Source of the DNA: Aralia elata
Lineage: Eukaryota; Streptophyta; Magnoliopsida; Apiales; Araliaceae
Assembly: GCA_034770075.1 (NCBI GenBank)
Contig: CM068380.1
Span: forward strand, 26,474,005 to 26,538,004
Direction of reading: 5' to 3'
DNA: 64,000 nt
The notes below the pieces were generated by a model that made no database searches, had not been told where the DNA came from, and saw nothing but the letters and a program-made list of their open reading frames with translations. A program made the translations under genes and the position numbers. This document shows positions 23,298-34,657 of this stretch, one piece after another. Each line of letters opens with the position of its first letter. The stretch's first letter is position 1.

Positions 23298-26200
23298 TCA
23301 TCTCTGCAGGTACAGAGCACTACTCAGTCAACATGGTACCTTGATAGTGGATGCTCAAGACATATGATAGGCAACAGAGCCCTCCTGTCAAACTTTGTGG
23401 AAAAAGATGGTCCTGCGGTCATCTTTGGAGATAACAACTCTGGAAAAACAAGAGGATATGGCTCAACTGGGAACGGTGTTATGTCATTCAGCAAGGTAGC
23501 ATATGTTGAAGGTCTAAAACACAATCTTCTTAGCATCAGCCAACTATGTGATAAAGGTCATCAAGTCACCTTCCTCAACAATCAATGTCAAGTCAGAGAT
23601 TTGAGGACCAACTCATTGAAGCTGATAGGCTCAAGAGAGGGAAATGTTTATATTATCAATCTTGCTGAGCTAAGTCATGATGAGATAATATGCTTCCTTG
23701 CCAAAGCTTCTGCAGATCTCTCTTGGCTATGACATAGAAGATTGTCTCACTTAAACTTCAAAAGTATGTCAAAACTGGCCTCCAAAGACCTTGTAGCGGG
23801 ATTGCCAAAATTTAACTTCATCAAAGAGAAACCCTGCAAAGCATGTCAGTTTGGAAAACAAACAAAAAGCTCATTCAAAGGCAAAGCAGTCAACTCAAAT
23901 GATAGGCCCCTGCAGTTACTCCATATGGATCTATTTGGGCCTATTCCAACTGCAAGCCTTGGAGGAAAGAGATATTCATTGGTAATAGTGGATGACTACA
24001 CCAGGTTCACATGGACATTCTTTCTAAACTCTAAAGACGAAACCAGCTCTCAACTAATCAAGCTGTTCAAGCTAGTTATGAATGAGAAAGAGGAGAAAAT
24101 CAAAGCTATCAGAACTGATCATGGAAGAGAGTTTGATTTCTCTGAGGTAGAACATTATTGTGAAGAAAATGGCATCAAACATAACTTCTCAGCTCCAAGA
24201 ACTCCTCAACAAAATGGAGTAGCTGAAAGGAAGAATAGGACTCTGATTGAAGCAAGAAGAACTCTACTTGCAGCTACCCACCTATCTGAGTACTTCTGGG
24301 CGGAAGCTGTCAACACTGCTTGCTACATTCAAAACAGATCTCTTGTTCACTCAACCATCAAGAAGACTCCTTATGAGCTGTGGAAAGGAAGAAAGCCAAA
24401 CATCAACTACTTTCGTGCATTTGGCTGTCTGTGTTACATTTTCAACAATGGAAAGAAGTACCTGACGAAATTCCAGCCAAAGTCAGATGAAGGAATCTTC
24501 CTTGGTTATGTTATGGATAGTAAAGTGTACAGGGTATTCAACAAGGAGTCTCTAACTATGGAAGTCTCCATTCATATAACCTTTGACGAATCAGACCCTG
24601 TAAGGAAGGATGCTCCACTTAAAAAAATTACAGAAAAAGACTCTACGATTGCCGAATAAAAAATCGTAGAGTTAGACACTACGAACATAGAGCCAGAATC
24701 AGAAAACAAAGAGCGAGAAGAAGAAATCATAGAATTCACAATACCAGACAGTGAGACTCTACGGCCTGAACCTGAAGTCAATCTAGAAGAACTCAGATAA
24801 GAAAGCATCAGAATAGATGTCCCAAGAAGGAGAAAATGGACAAAAGATCACACTGAAGATCTTATCATTCGAGATCCTAATACTAGAGTAAAGACAAGGT
24901 CAGCAACTCAAAACGAATGCATCTACCTAAGATTTCTCTCTCAAATAGAGCCTAAGAAGGTAGAAGAAGCATTAGAAGACTCAAGTTGGATAGAGGCTAT
25001 GCAAGAGGAGCTCAACCAATTTGAAAGAAACAAGGTCTAGAGACTTGTTGAAAGGCCAAAGCAACATCCAGTCATTGGCACTAAATGGGTGTTGAAGAAC
25101 AAGATGGATGAAGAAGGTGTCTCACAAAAAAATAAAGCAAGGATGGTAGCTAAAGGTTACTCATAGGAAGAAGGGATTGACTATGATGAAACCTTTTCTC
25201 CTGTTGTGAGATTGGAAGCCATCAGAATATTTCTTGCCCATGCAGCTCACATGAAATTCAAAGTCTTCTAAATGGATGTCAAGAGTGCCTTTCTCAATGG
25301 AGAACTTCAAGAAGAAGTCTATGTGGAACAACCTCCAGGTTTTATCAATTCAACCCTTTCTAATTATGTGTATAAATTAGATAAAGCTTTATATAGTTTA
25401 AAACAAGCACCTAGAGCATGGTATGAAACTCTTACAAATTTTCTTACTGAAAAGGGATTCACTAGAGGTAGAGAAGACGCTACTATATTCCTAAGGAAAC
25501 ACAAGGACAAATCTCTTCTAGTTCAAATCTATGTGGATGATATTATTTTTGGTTCTACTGATGAAAAGTTGTGTGAAAGGTTTGTCAAGCTAATGCAGAG
25601 TACGTTTGAAATGAGCATGATGGGAGAACTGAACTTCTTTCTTGGACTTCAAGTAAAGCAAATAAATGAAGGTATTTTCATCAACTAAGTCAAGTACATT
25701 AAAGACTTATTAAAGAAGTACGACATGGATTCAGCCACCATCATGAAAACTCCCATGACACCTACAACTAAGTTTGACAAAGATGAGAAAGGTAAAAGTA
25801 TTGATATTACTGAATACAGAGGTATGATAGGCTCTCTCCTATACTTAACAGCTAGCAGACCAGATATCATGTTTGCTACTTGTATTTGTACTAGATTTCA
25901 AGCTAACCCCAAGGAATCACATTTAATGGCTGTAAAAAGGATTTTCAGGTATCTTAAGGGCACTCCGAGCTTGGGACTCTGGTATCCCAAGGAGTCACCC
26001 TTTGATCTTATAGGATACTCAGATGCTGACTATGCAGGTTACAAAATTGATAGAAAGAGCACAAGTCGAACATGTCAACTTATTGGAAATAGACTTGTCT
26101 CCCGGTTTAGCAAAAAGCAAAACTTAGTATCAGCCTCAACAGTAAAGGTTGAATATATTGCAGCCGGCAGTTGTTGTGCACAAATCTTTTTGATGAAAAA

Positions 26201-26477
26201 TTAGCTAGCTGACTATGGGTTTGAGTTTAAATCTATTCTTGTACATTGTGATAATACCGGTGTTATTGCTATAACATATAATCCTGTCATGCACTCAAGA
26301 ACCAAGCACATAGATATAAGATATCATTTCATTAGAGATCATATGCAAAATGGCAATATTTCATTAAGTTATATTCCAACTGAAAACCAGCGTGCTGATG
26401 TTTTTACAAAACCTTTGGATGAGTCAAGGTTTAACATGCTGATAAGTGAACTAGGAACGCTGAATTTATATTCATGA
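23298..26477 (+). pseudogene. pol: pol of SIRE-like element G (PR-INT-RT-RH), broken by stops
   Basis: A single reading frame, shifted relative to gag, spans the whole region without frameshift. Protease has WYLDSGCSRHM (active-site DSG). Integrase has the HHCC zinc finger (HRRLSH...CKACQFGK), then catalytic D (HMDLFG), D (RTDHGREF) and E (NGVAERKNRT). RT has YVDDIIFG, and RNase H has GYSDADYAG and VEYIAA. In-frame stops end at 23732, 24659, 24800, 25040, 25166, 25271, 25688 and 26204. Several fall where family members have Trp or Gln, so C-to-T or G-to-A transitions explain them (inference). The order PR-INT-RT-RH is diagnostic of Ty1/copia. The final stop is at 26475-26477. Confidence 0.9.
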
Positions 26478-26876
26478 TACTTTGTGTTGGAACCGACTAA
26501 CTCTGCAGAATAAAAGCCCAACAAAGAAGAGGTCGTAGAGTAAAGCTTGTTCATAGAGTGGGACTGAAACCAATCGTAGAGTGGGCAAGCGTTCGTAGAG
26601 TTAGAATGACTCAAGGAGGAATCATAGAGCTCAGGGGGAGCTAAGGGCAAAAGGTTCTTATCCTTCAAAGTAGAAGACATGCCTCACTCAGAACGAAATA
26701 AGTGTCCCACTCAGATCATTAAGAGGGAAGTTTTTAAATTCAGTTCGTAACAATTACCACTCATTTACACATTTTGATTTCAAAATTTCAATCGTTTCTC
26801 CCTCTCGCCAAAACCCTAAATATTCAAAGTACAAACATACACTCAGATACTTTCGTTTCTGTTTTAGGAATCAACA
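26478..26876 (+). other. pol-env-like spacer of element G
   Basis: A 400-bp non-coding spacer with CGTAGAGT at 26534, 26575 and 26594 and a catagagt variant near 26552. It ends in AT-rich sequence and a possible 5' leader before ATG 26877. SIRE elements commonly have such a gap, where splicing has been proposed. I see no certain splice site. Confidence 0.55.
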
Positions 26877-29800
26877 ATGGCACCATCTCTAGTCATTCCA
26901 GACAACGAACTAGATTTTGATGATTTCTCCAATGCTGAGAGGCAGTATCAGAAGATCATTTCTCTTCTAAACCATGCTGGACTTCAGAAGGCTCTTGAGA
27001 CCAAAATAAGAATTTATTCAAAATTGGTTAAAGAGTTCTACGACAATGGAGTCTATGCTGATGGTGTTTTATCCACCAAAGTAAAGGGCACATCCATCCA
27101 ACTCAGTTCGTCAGAGGTAAATCTAGCCCTAGGCTTCAATATTGAAGGCCTCACCTCTCTAAGCTGCATCCATAGAGCAGCAGGGCTGAAGCGAATGTAA
27201 CACAAGGACAATCCTAAGTTAAGAGGTTTAAAGAAGAAGGAGTTTCCCCAAAAGTATGAATTTCTGGTTGATATTATGGGAAAATGCATCTTTTGCAAAG
27301 ATACAGCTCATGATTTAGTCAGTGAACTTCAACTGAAAATCATGACTGCAATCGTCTTCAAAATCGATATCAACTTCGGAGCCCTGTTAATGGAATGGAT
27401 TGGCAACCGAGTTCAAAGTGCTGAGAAATCCAAGGGCAATGAGAAAATGTTCTACGAAAGGTTCATAAGCATCCTTATGCAATCAACACTTGGTGACAAA
27501 TTTGGGGATTATGAAGGTGAAGCCCTCAACCCCAACAAAAAGATCACAAAGAAGTTGTTTGTAAACTGGAAGCAAAATCCAGTAGAAAAGTTGAGAATAA
27601 TCCAGTCTGAATCTAGTGGACAGACAAGTGGAGCAAAGAGGCCCCTAATGAGAAACTTGTCAGTCATTGAAGACACTGAAGAAGTAATTCAGGAACCACC
27701 AGCCCTGAGCAAAAAGAACAAAGGGAAGAAAAAGTCTAAAGAGGTGTCCCAAATGGAGGATATACCTCAAGGATCAACCAATGAGACTTCCCAAGAGCCA
27801 GAAATTCCTGCTCTGCCTACAGAACAACCACCAATGTAGAAAAGGAAGTAGAAGCAAAAAGGAGAAGTATCTGATTAAAATGCACCTATCCTTAAGGTGT
27901 ATCATAAGAAGGGAAAATGCAGCTCAAAGAAAGCCTTCCTACGATCGTTGAAGATCCCAACTCTACGATCATAGAGTCAAGAGCTGAAGATGCTGCTAAT
28001 AAGGCTGGTTAGCCTAGCATTGAAGATGCTGCTGAAAAGCAGGTAGCCAGGGTAGTTGGTATACCAGAGTTTTAAGAAGAACATGAAGAGATGGCTGAGA
28101 AGGTTACTGCACCCAAGCAAAGGACAGTGAAGAAAAGGTTGATGACTGTAGCCTAAAAGGAGCTCAGAGAAACAATGATTGTGAATCAAGGACGAAGAAA
28201 GAAAGCTAATATCCTTTGATCAACTTGAAGCTGATAATGTGGAAGGAACCCCAACTGCATCAGAAATGGAAGAAGTCCTTGCTGAGGAGGAGTGCCAAGA
28301 AGCTGGTGAAACAAGTAAGGATCAAGCTAAGGGGGAGATTCCAGAAGCTCCTGAGCAAGTTCACGCTCAGGTTGAGGGGGAGCTATCAGAAGCTCATAAT
28401 GAAACCTTCTCAACCCCTCGAGTAATAGAACCTGAAGAAGTAAACGAGGAAGAGACATTGATTAAAGAAGTTGAGGCCGTAGAGATCAGTGATGAAGGAA
28501 GTGATGAGAGTGAAGATGAAAGTCTGGAAATCATTGCTGAAAGCAGAAATGAAGAAAGGCACATCAATTATAACTGTTTATTCGCCTACTTACCAAGGAT
28601 ATCCTTCCACCAGGCTCTAATCCTAAATTCTTCGGATCACATGTTCTGGACCTTCAAGACTTACCCAGAAATCTCAGTGCTTGCCCAAGAATTTTCAAGA
28701 AATATTACCTTTGCTCAGAAGCTGCTCACCAACAGTTCATTCCAAACTAACGAGCAAAATGTATATAATATTCCTTCATCCTTCAAGCTGAATCACTCTC
28801 CATTGTCAAACTTCTTTCTGTTTGATGAAATACCCAGATGGATTGAGGTCATCCCTGACCCAAGAAACCAACTTCTAGTCATAGGGTCTCAAAACTCTTT
28901 GACTGAGGCACTAAATGAACAACAATCTTCAGTCGTAGAACTCGTAAAAACTATAATTGATGCTCAGCTCAACCCCCAAACTCAAAATGTAGAGTTATCT
29001 CACCCTACGATCGGCTCCGTGATCGTAGAGTGTGATAACCCTACGATTGACAATCTGGTTGTCCCATTTCACACTTAACAGATCAAAACTCCAACAAATA
29101 AGTCTGATATTCCCTCCTCCTCTAAAAATGAATATTTTGATATTGCCATTGCTCTTACTAATCTCCAAGGAGAACCTAAGGGTAACTCCACTCCTGAGAT
29201 CAAACAGATCCTTAAGCGCGTCAACCTCATCCCTACTATAGATGATTTGACTGACCTCATAGTTGGTATGGCTAGAGATATGGAGGACAACCTTGAGGCA
29301 AACTCCTTTGCCATCCATGGAAGGCTTGACACGTTGATTAATGCTGCAAACAACCACACCAACAGCTAGCCTAGGCACTGAATTAGCCAAACGACTAAGG
29401 GAGATAGTTAAGGAATTAATGGCTGGTATCGACAAAAGGGACCAACTCTACCATGATGAAATTGCTAAACATAAAGCAACAGTTCTGTCTCTCCAACAGG
29501 TCATTGAACAAACTAACAAGGCCACCAATGAACGCATCCTTGAGCTTCGAGACTCCATTCATAACTTTAAGGAAGCCTCCCTTCAGCAAATGCAACGAAC
29601 AGATGCGACCTTGGCCATGGTACATCACCAACGAATACAAACTGAAGAAATGGTTCAAGAAAACAGAAATGACATTCTTCAATCTCAGTCATAAATGCAA
29701 GAATTGGTGCAAGGTATGTAACAACTATCTCAAGATGTTCGAACCTTGGATGCTGACATAAAGGGGGAGATTATTCGTAAAACGAATAGGGGAGAATCAA

Positions 29801-30163
29801 GCAGAAGTAGGGAAGAACAGCAAAGGCAATCATTAATTCCTGGTGATGAACCCATTGATGTTGTTCCTATAAGTAGTGAAGTTCTTGGCTCTTTCAGAAG
29901 ACAATAGCTTGATGTGACCACCACTGGAGTACGTATACCATCAGGTGATCCTGCACTTCTTAACCGCAACTTACATGAGACTCACCTTCATGGAGAAGGA
30001 GGAAGTCATATGCCCTCTTCTGGCCTTAGTCAAGAGTAGATTGAAGAATTCTAATGTATGACTGAAGAAGGCAGGGAAAGGTACAGAAGAAGAGTTGAAT
30101 ATGAAAGGGCTAATCCTCCAAGGGCCAAAAGAGGAGCAAGAGGAGAGGCAGAAACTAAGGTTT
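26877..30163 (+). pseudogene. Env-like third ORF of element G, broken
   Basis: Begins MAPSLVIPDNELDFDD at ATG 26877 and runs about 3.3 kb to near 30163, with stops (27198-27200, 27837-27839, 29077-29079) and frameshifts near 27840-28240 and 29340. The N-terminal part (YSKLVKEFYDNGV...KVKG...VNLALGF; LKIMTAIVFKIDINFG) resembles the third ORF of the Athila elements D and E, the family called 'putative plant transposon protein'. The middle is highly acidic and low-complexity. The C-terminal part is a predicted coiled coil (HDEIAKHKATVLSLQQVIEQ). I see no signal peptide or clear membrane segment, so a real envelope role is unsupported. CGTAGAGT words occur in it at 27960 and 29024. The 28216-28425 frame is a shadow of this ORF. 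Confidence 0.7.
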
Positions 30164-30373
30164 GAAAGCATCTTGTAATTTTTCTTTCTCCTTATTGATG
30201 TAACTGCCATTTATTGTAATATTCATATGTTCATCAATAAAATTCATGATTTTATTTAGAGATATAGTTGCTCACTGTACTATAAGACATGTTTACTTTT
30301 ATAAGCAACTGCATTAGAATTGATGAGATGATTAAAAACTATTGGTTTCTGTCAACATTAAATAGGGGGAGAC
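30164..30373 (+). promoter_or_regulatory. Element G 3' UTR and polypurine tract
   Basis: A short AT-rich UTR ends with AAATAGGGGGAGAC immediately before the 3' LTR start TGTTAGG at 30374. This is the PPT of G. No AGGA-loop hairpin of the gypsy type precedes it. Confidence 0.8.
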
Positions 30374-32054
30374 TGTTAGGAATCACATGTTTTAATTTAA
30401 TGTTATGATATTAATGTATATGTTTTTCAGTAGCTGAATTATAAAGTCCTTACAAAGATTTGATGTACAAGGACATAGATAGAAAAGATCAAACTTGTTA
30501 GGTTGATCTAAAATGATAAGGCTAAACTGATCGTTATGTACTACACAAGTCATCATAAAGCATCCAGCGAAGGATCGTACAGTAGTCAGCCAACTTGAAG
30601 TTCAGTCAGCTTTAAAGTATGCAAAGTCTGCTAGGCAAACGTAGAGTGAAGCTCGGTCAGTCATAGAGCTCTCTCTCGGCATCGTAAGGTTTGACCAGGC
30701 TACCGTAGAGTGAAGCTCGTCAGTCATAGAGCTCTCTCTCGGCATCGTAGAGTTGGACCAAGCTAACGTAGAGTGAAGCTCGGTCAATCACAGAGCTTTC
30801 TCACGGGATTGTAGAGTTGGACCAAGCTAACGTAGAGTGAAGCTCGACTAGTCGCATCATAGAGTTGGGCTAGGCAAACGTAGAGTGACTCGGCAGATCG
30901 TAGAGTCACATCTGCATTAGCAAGACGACAGTTCTCAAGAAGATAAAGGAACAAAACTTTGCGCAACATGAAAGATCACCATAAATGTTTGTAAGAATCA
31001 AGTCTCACCAAAGGATCGTATAGTCAGCCAAACACTCTACGATCCTCATTCAGACAAGCAACCAAGGACTGATTTTAATATTTTACATTGCCCATATTGA
31101 CTGATCAGTAGAGTGACATGCCCAAGACAGTTGTTGAATACTAAATTAAACTAAATGAAGAATTAAAGTCAGTGGAGAACAAACAGCTATGGTTTGCAGA
31201 TATTCAGAGCATTATCCTTACCACCATCTTGGAGCAAGATAATGGATGCTGACTCACCCCACTACCGCACACAACAAGGAATAAACTATTCCTAAGTTCA
31301 GCAACAAGTCTCAATGGGAATATCAGATGTAACGGTCTCATATTCAACGAAAGAATTTAGAGGCATCGATATAAGGCAAACAGATTGAAGAAACAGATCA
31401 AGCAAGTACAACTAAAAGAAATCAAATCTATCAAAATCATATTCTACAATCAAAGACAAACATCTTACTTCGTTACTGAGTTCATCAGACCGTATGCTTC
31501 AAGAAACTCAGTAGCAACAAAACAAACACTCTCAATCAAGTGAAAGGGTCAACAGGTGACCAACCAAAGTCAAGTCTACTGGACTTGCTGAGTATCGAAG
31601 GGTACAAGATATTCTAAGGCTACAGGTCTTAGTCTACAGAGTTCCAAGGCTGCTGGCTTTGAAGAGTACCTAGTGTACTGGAGTTTCGAGGCTACTGGCC
31701 TTGAAGGAATCTTAGTGATTCAAGTTGTAAAGATATCCTTAGTGGATTTGCTACTCAAGGAGAAGAACAGTGGAGTAGGAATCTTGTGTGCTCCGAACCA
31801 CTTAAAGTCCTGTGTCTCTCCTTCTCTCTCTCTCTCTCTCTGCACTCCATAACTGCTATAACTATTATATCACTGCCTTATCATATCTGTTATAACTGTC
31901 CTATCTTTAAGAGGGATTAAAATCAATCATATATTCCGGTGTGCTTAATTAACTTGTTTATTAATCAAGTCTTTTAGAAAAAGAGTTAAAAAGTTTCAAA
32001 GTATTTATTCAACCCCCCCCTTTTAGATATCTTTTGTGCCTCTGGAAACTAACA
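30374..32054 (+). repeat. Element G 3' LTR (1681 bp)
   Basis: Pairs with 19502-21129. Exact CGTAGAGT copies start at 30640, 30704, 30746, 30767, 30831, 30879 and 30899, with ACTCTACG at 31034. It ends AAACTAACA, followed by TSD gatgg. Confidence 0.92.
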
Positions 32055-32059
32055 GATGG

Positions 32060-32151
32060 TTTGTATTAAAATTTTTAAAATCTGATTTTATCGCGCTTTT
32101 GCTCTATTTATATAATTTGATTGCATGCTTGCGTATTATACAAACCTAATA
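32060..32151 (+). repeat. Copia F 5' LTR, right end
   Basis: Resumes the F LTR after the G insertion and ends CAAACCTAATA at 32151. The 3' LTR counterpart ends CAAACCTAACA at 39538. Confidence 0.9.
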
Positions 32152-32152
32152 G

Positions 32153-32165
32153 TGGTATCAAAGCC
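32153..32165 (+). other. Copia F primer-binding site
   Basis: TGGTATCAAAGCC starts 2 nt after the LTR. It matches the complement of initiator methionine tRNA with one mismatch (A for G at position 9). Confidence 0.85.
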
Positions 32166-32263
32166 AATCCTTGTGTTAATTATTAATTTTGGTGATGCCA
32201 TGATGAATTGATATGCGATACGATCGGATTTTGGGCTAAAAAAAATTCTGATTCTGGGTCGCG

Positions 32264-32383
32264 GCGCGGCCGCGCCGCTTCCAGTTCATTCTGGAGCATG
32301 GCCGCGCCCTAACCCAGAAAATCCTTTCTAAGGGTGTAGCGCGGCCGCGCCGCTTCTAGTTCATTTTGGAGCATGGCCGCGCC
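32264..32383 (+). repeat. 45-bp GC-rich direct repeat with GCGCGGCCGCGCC palindromes
   Basis: Units 32264-32308 and 32339-32383 are 45 bp each with two mismatches. Each starts with the 13-bp palindrome GCGCGGCCGCGCC and ends with GGCCGCGCC. The island is embedded in AT-rich sequence. Confidence 0.85.
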
Positions 32384-33157
32384 GGTCTGCAGGTTTTGAA
32401 AATTTATTTTTTTTCCTTTACTTAAAATAAATGGTTTATTTAATTAATAAAAGTTTAAAATAAAGATGTTTATTTTATCTGAAATATGATTTCAGATTGC
32501 TAAAATTAAAGGAGTTTAATTTTTGATTTGGTTTTTGATTAAAATAAAAGAGTTTATTTTGTTTCAAAACTAAATATTAGCAAACTTTTGCCTATTAAAT
32601 GATATCAATGCATATATAGAATGATTTTATTATTCATGAGATGAATGTAATTTATTAATACATATGATGATATGTATGATAATAAATGGGATTGATTATG
32701 GACTATTGACCAATGTGTGATTAGATTTATTTTAAAGGATGCTTGAATGAATGGGTTATGTGTATCTCGTATTCTCTAATTTTTTCTTGATGTAAATTCT
32801 ATCTTCCTCCTATGTACTTCCCTTTGACTGCTGATCAAAGTTTCTATTTATTGCAAATAGTTTATGTGATATGATTAGTTAGAATTATTTTGAAGAGTTG
32901 GAGACAAAGGAGCAAGGAGCGCTTGAAGACCCGTTTGTAATGGAGCCCGGGATTTAAATTTAATAGTTATATTTAAATTTAATTCTTGCAACCTAGGTTT
33001 GACCTTTTGGTTCACTTGGTGGCTCTAGTGAACCAAACTAGAATAAAAGTCCATAATCAATCCGAGTAGAATATAGTATTCTATATGTGCATGCTTACTA
33101 TGTATATATTATATATTATCTAACATGATTCGCATGTTAAATAATATGACGCGTATT

Positions 33158-33158
33158 T

Positions 33159-33205
<47 letters not shown>

Positions 33206-33210
33206 GCATG
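33158..33210 (+). repeat. Compound microsatellite (TA)n(TG)n(TATG)n
   Basis: Alternating TA, then TG, then GTAT units across about 50 bp in the F leader. Confidence 0.9.
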
Positions 33211-33350
33211 CGCGCTAAACAAGATGAGACAAATAATAACAAACACCTCAAAGAAATCATATTAAGTCCTAAGCGTTCAAAGATATTTAGAATATCGAAC
33301 GTCGCCTTCTAGCATGGTAAAGCGATAGAGTATTAAATATTTAATATGAG

Positions 33351-33643
33351 TTTGTTGTGCACACACAAGGCAAGTATTAAATACTTAAGATGTTGTTTTA
33401 TCACATTTGATGCTTATTAAAAAATTGAACATTACTACTTTGTTGTGCACACACAAGGGCGGTCTTTTTCTCTTCACATATATGAAAGTGTTAGGTTGGA
33501 CTTAACTTAGATTATTTTAGTTCGGATGTGCACACACTTGACCATTATAATCTAAGAGGCAAAATACAAGGAGTTACATAGTGATGTAATTGACAATAGT
33601 TGTCTACCTATTTATTTATATATAGTTTGTTGCGCACACACAA
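33351..33643 (+). repeat. Spaced TTGTTGTGCACACACAA words in the F leader
   Basis: Copies lie at 33351-33369, 33439-33458, 33525-33540 (altered flanks) and 33626-33643, spaced about 86-101 bp. Each centres on TGTGCACACA or TGCGCACACA and can pair TTGTG with CACAA. Inter-word sequence is not well conserved, so this is not a simple tandem duplication. Confidence 0.7.
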
Positions 33644-33841
33644 TACTGTATACATTTGAAATGGGATCCTTATTCTCACTAGCAAATCTTTAATTAGATT
33701 TGTCGAACTATATATTGAGGGTAATATAGTTTGATAAAAATAGTGGGAGATACCAATTTAAATAAAGACCTAATTTATTTTGATGATTAATAAAATGAAT
33801 GCATGCTAAAATATTGTCTATTTCACATGCAGAATTTAAAA

Positions 33842-34657
33842 ATGTCAAAATCACTATCACTGTGTAGCATACTTGATGTTAACAAATTAACCAAACCGAA
33901 TTACATGGACTGGTTAAGTAATCTGAGAATTGTTCTCACTACTGAAAAGATTTCTTATGTCTTAAATTCGCCCGTCCCTACAAATGTTGCAGAAACAGCC
34001 TGTGAGGAAGAGATTCCTACTTTCAAAAAGTGGCAAGATGATGTAATCTTGACTCAATGCATCATGCTCGCATCCATGAGTAATGAGCTCCAGCATCAGC
34101 ATGAAACTATGGATGCTTTGTATGGTGAGTAAAGTAGGACTGCTAGATATCAGATATCTAAGGAGCTCTTTCGATCTCGTATGACCGAGGGCACTACTAT
34201 TGAGACTCATGTCCTTAAGATGATCAATCTGATTGAACAACTTAGATAGCTAGGGTTTGTGATGGATGGGGAGTTAAGTCAAGATTTGATCTTGCAGTCA
34301 CTCCCGGACACCTTTTCACAATTTGTTGTGAATTTTCACATGAATAAGTTGGACGTCAGCTTGCCTGAGTTACTTAACATGCTAAAAACTGCTGAAGGTC
34401 ACTTCTCATCTAACAAGAACCAAGTCTTACTAGTGGATGATTCTTCCAAGAAAAGGAAGAGACCCAAGGTATCTTCTGAAAAGAAGAAAAATAAGAAGGC
34501 TAAGGGCAAGGCGAAAAGAAAGGATAAAAAGAAAACTGATCCTGATAGCAAAGGAATTTGCTACCATTGCAACAAGTTGGGAAACTAGAAGAGGAACTGT
34601 AAGGAGTATCTTGTGGATTAAAAGAGGCTTGGAGAAGCTTCGACTTCCGATCTAGGT
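33842..34657 (+). pseudogene. gag: gag of copia F, broken
   Basis: Starts at ATG 33842 (MSKSLSLCSILDVNKLTKPNY) and is in frame with the protease that follows. The Gag core has YMDWLSNLRIVL and LPELLNMLKTAEGH, followed by a Lys-rich tail. The zinc knuckle CYHCNKLGN.KRNC is defective: the His of CX2CX4HX4C is Asn, and the next codon is a stop (34586-34588) where relatives have Trp. Other in-frame stops lie at 34130-34132, near 34246 and near 34618. RNA binding would be lost even with read-through. Confidence 0.85.

Larger units (their letters stand above)
19502..32054 (+). mobile_element. SIRE-like Ty1/copia element G with env-like ORF (12.55 kb)
   Basis: TSD gatgg (19497-19501 and 32055-32059). 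The LTRs are 19502-21129 and 30374-32054, starting TGTTAGGAATCACATG and ending AAACTAACA. The order is PBS, long gag with two zinc knuckles, pol (PR-INT-RT-RH), then a 3.3-kb env-like region before the PPT. A large copia with a third ORF after pol is the hallmark of the SIRE/Maximus lineage. The element is saturated with CGTAGAGT/ACTCTACG words. It is inactive: gag, pol and the third ORF all have stops. Confidence 0.92.
32166..33841 (+). other. Copia F leader between PBS and gag, non-coding
   Basis: An unusually long leader of about 1.7 kb for a copia element. It contains the GC-rich 45-bp direct repeat (32264-32383), a TA/TG microsatellite (33158-33210) and a spaced array of TTGTTGTGCACACACAA words (33351-33643). 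No protein is evident. Leader RNA of retroelements usually carries packaging and dimerisation signals, so these structured repeats are candidates for that (inference). Confidence 0.6.

Noticed and set aside
26877..30163. True viral envelope gene in G, and likewise in D and E
   Set aside because: No signal peptide, furin-like site or clear transmembrane segment visible; the similarity between copia and gypsy copies suggests a shared soluble domain instead.
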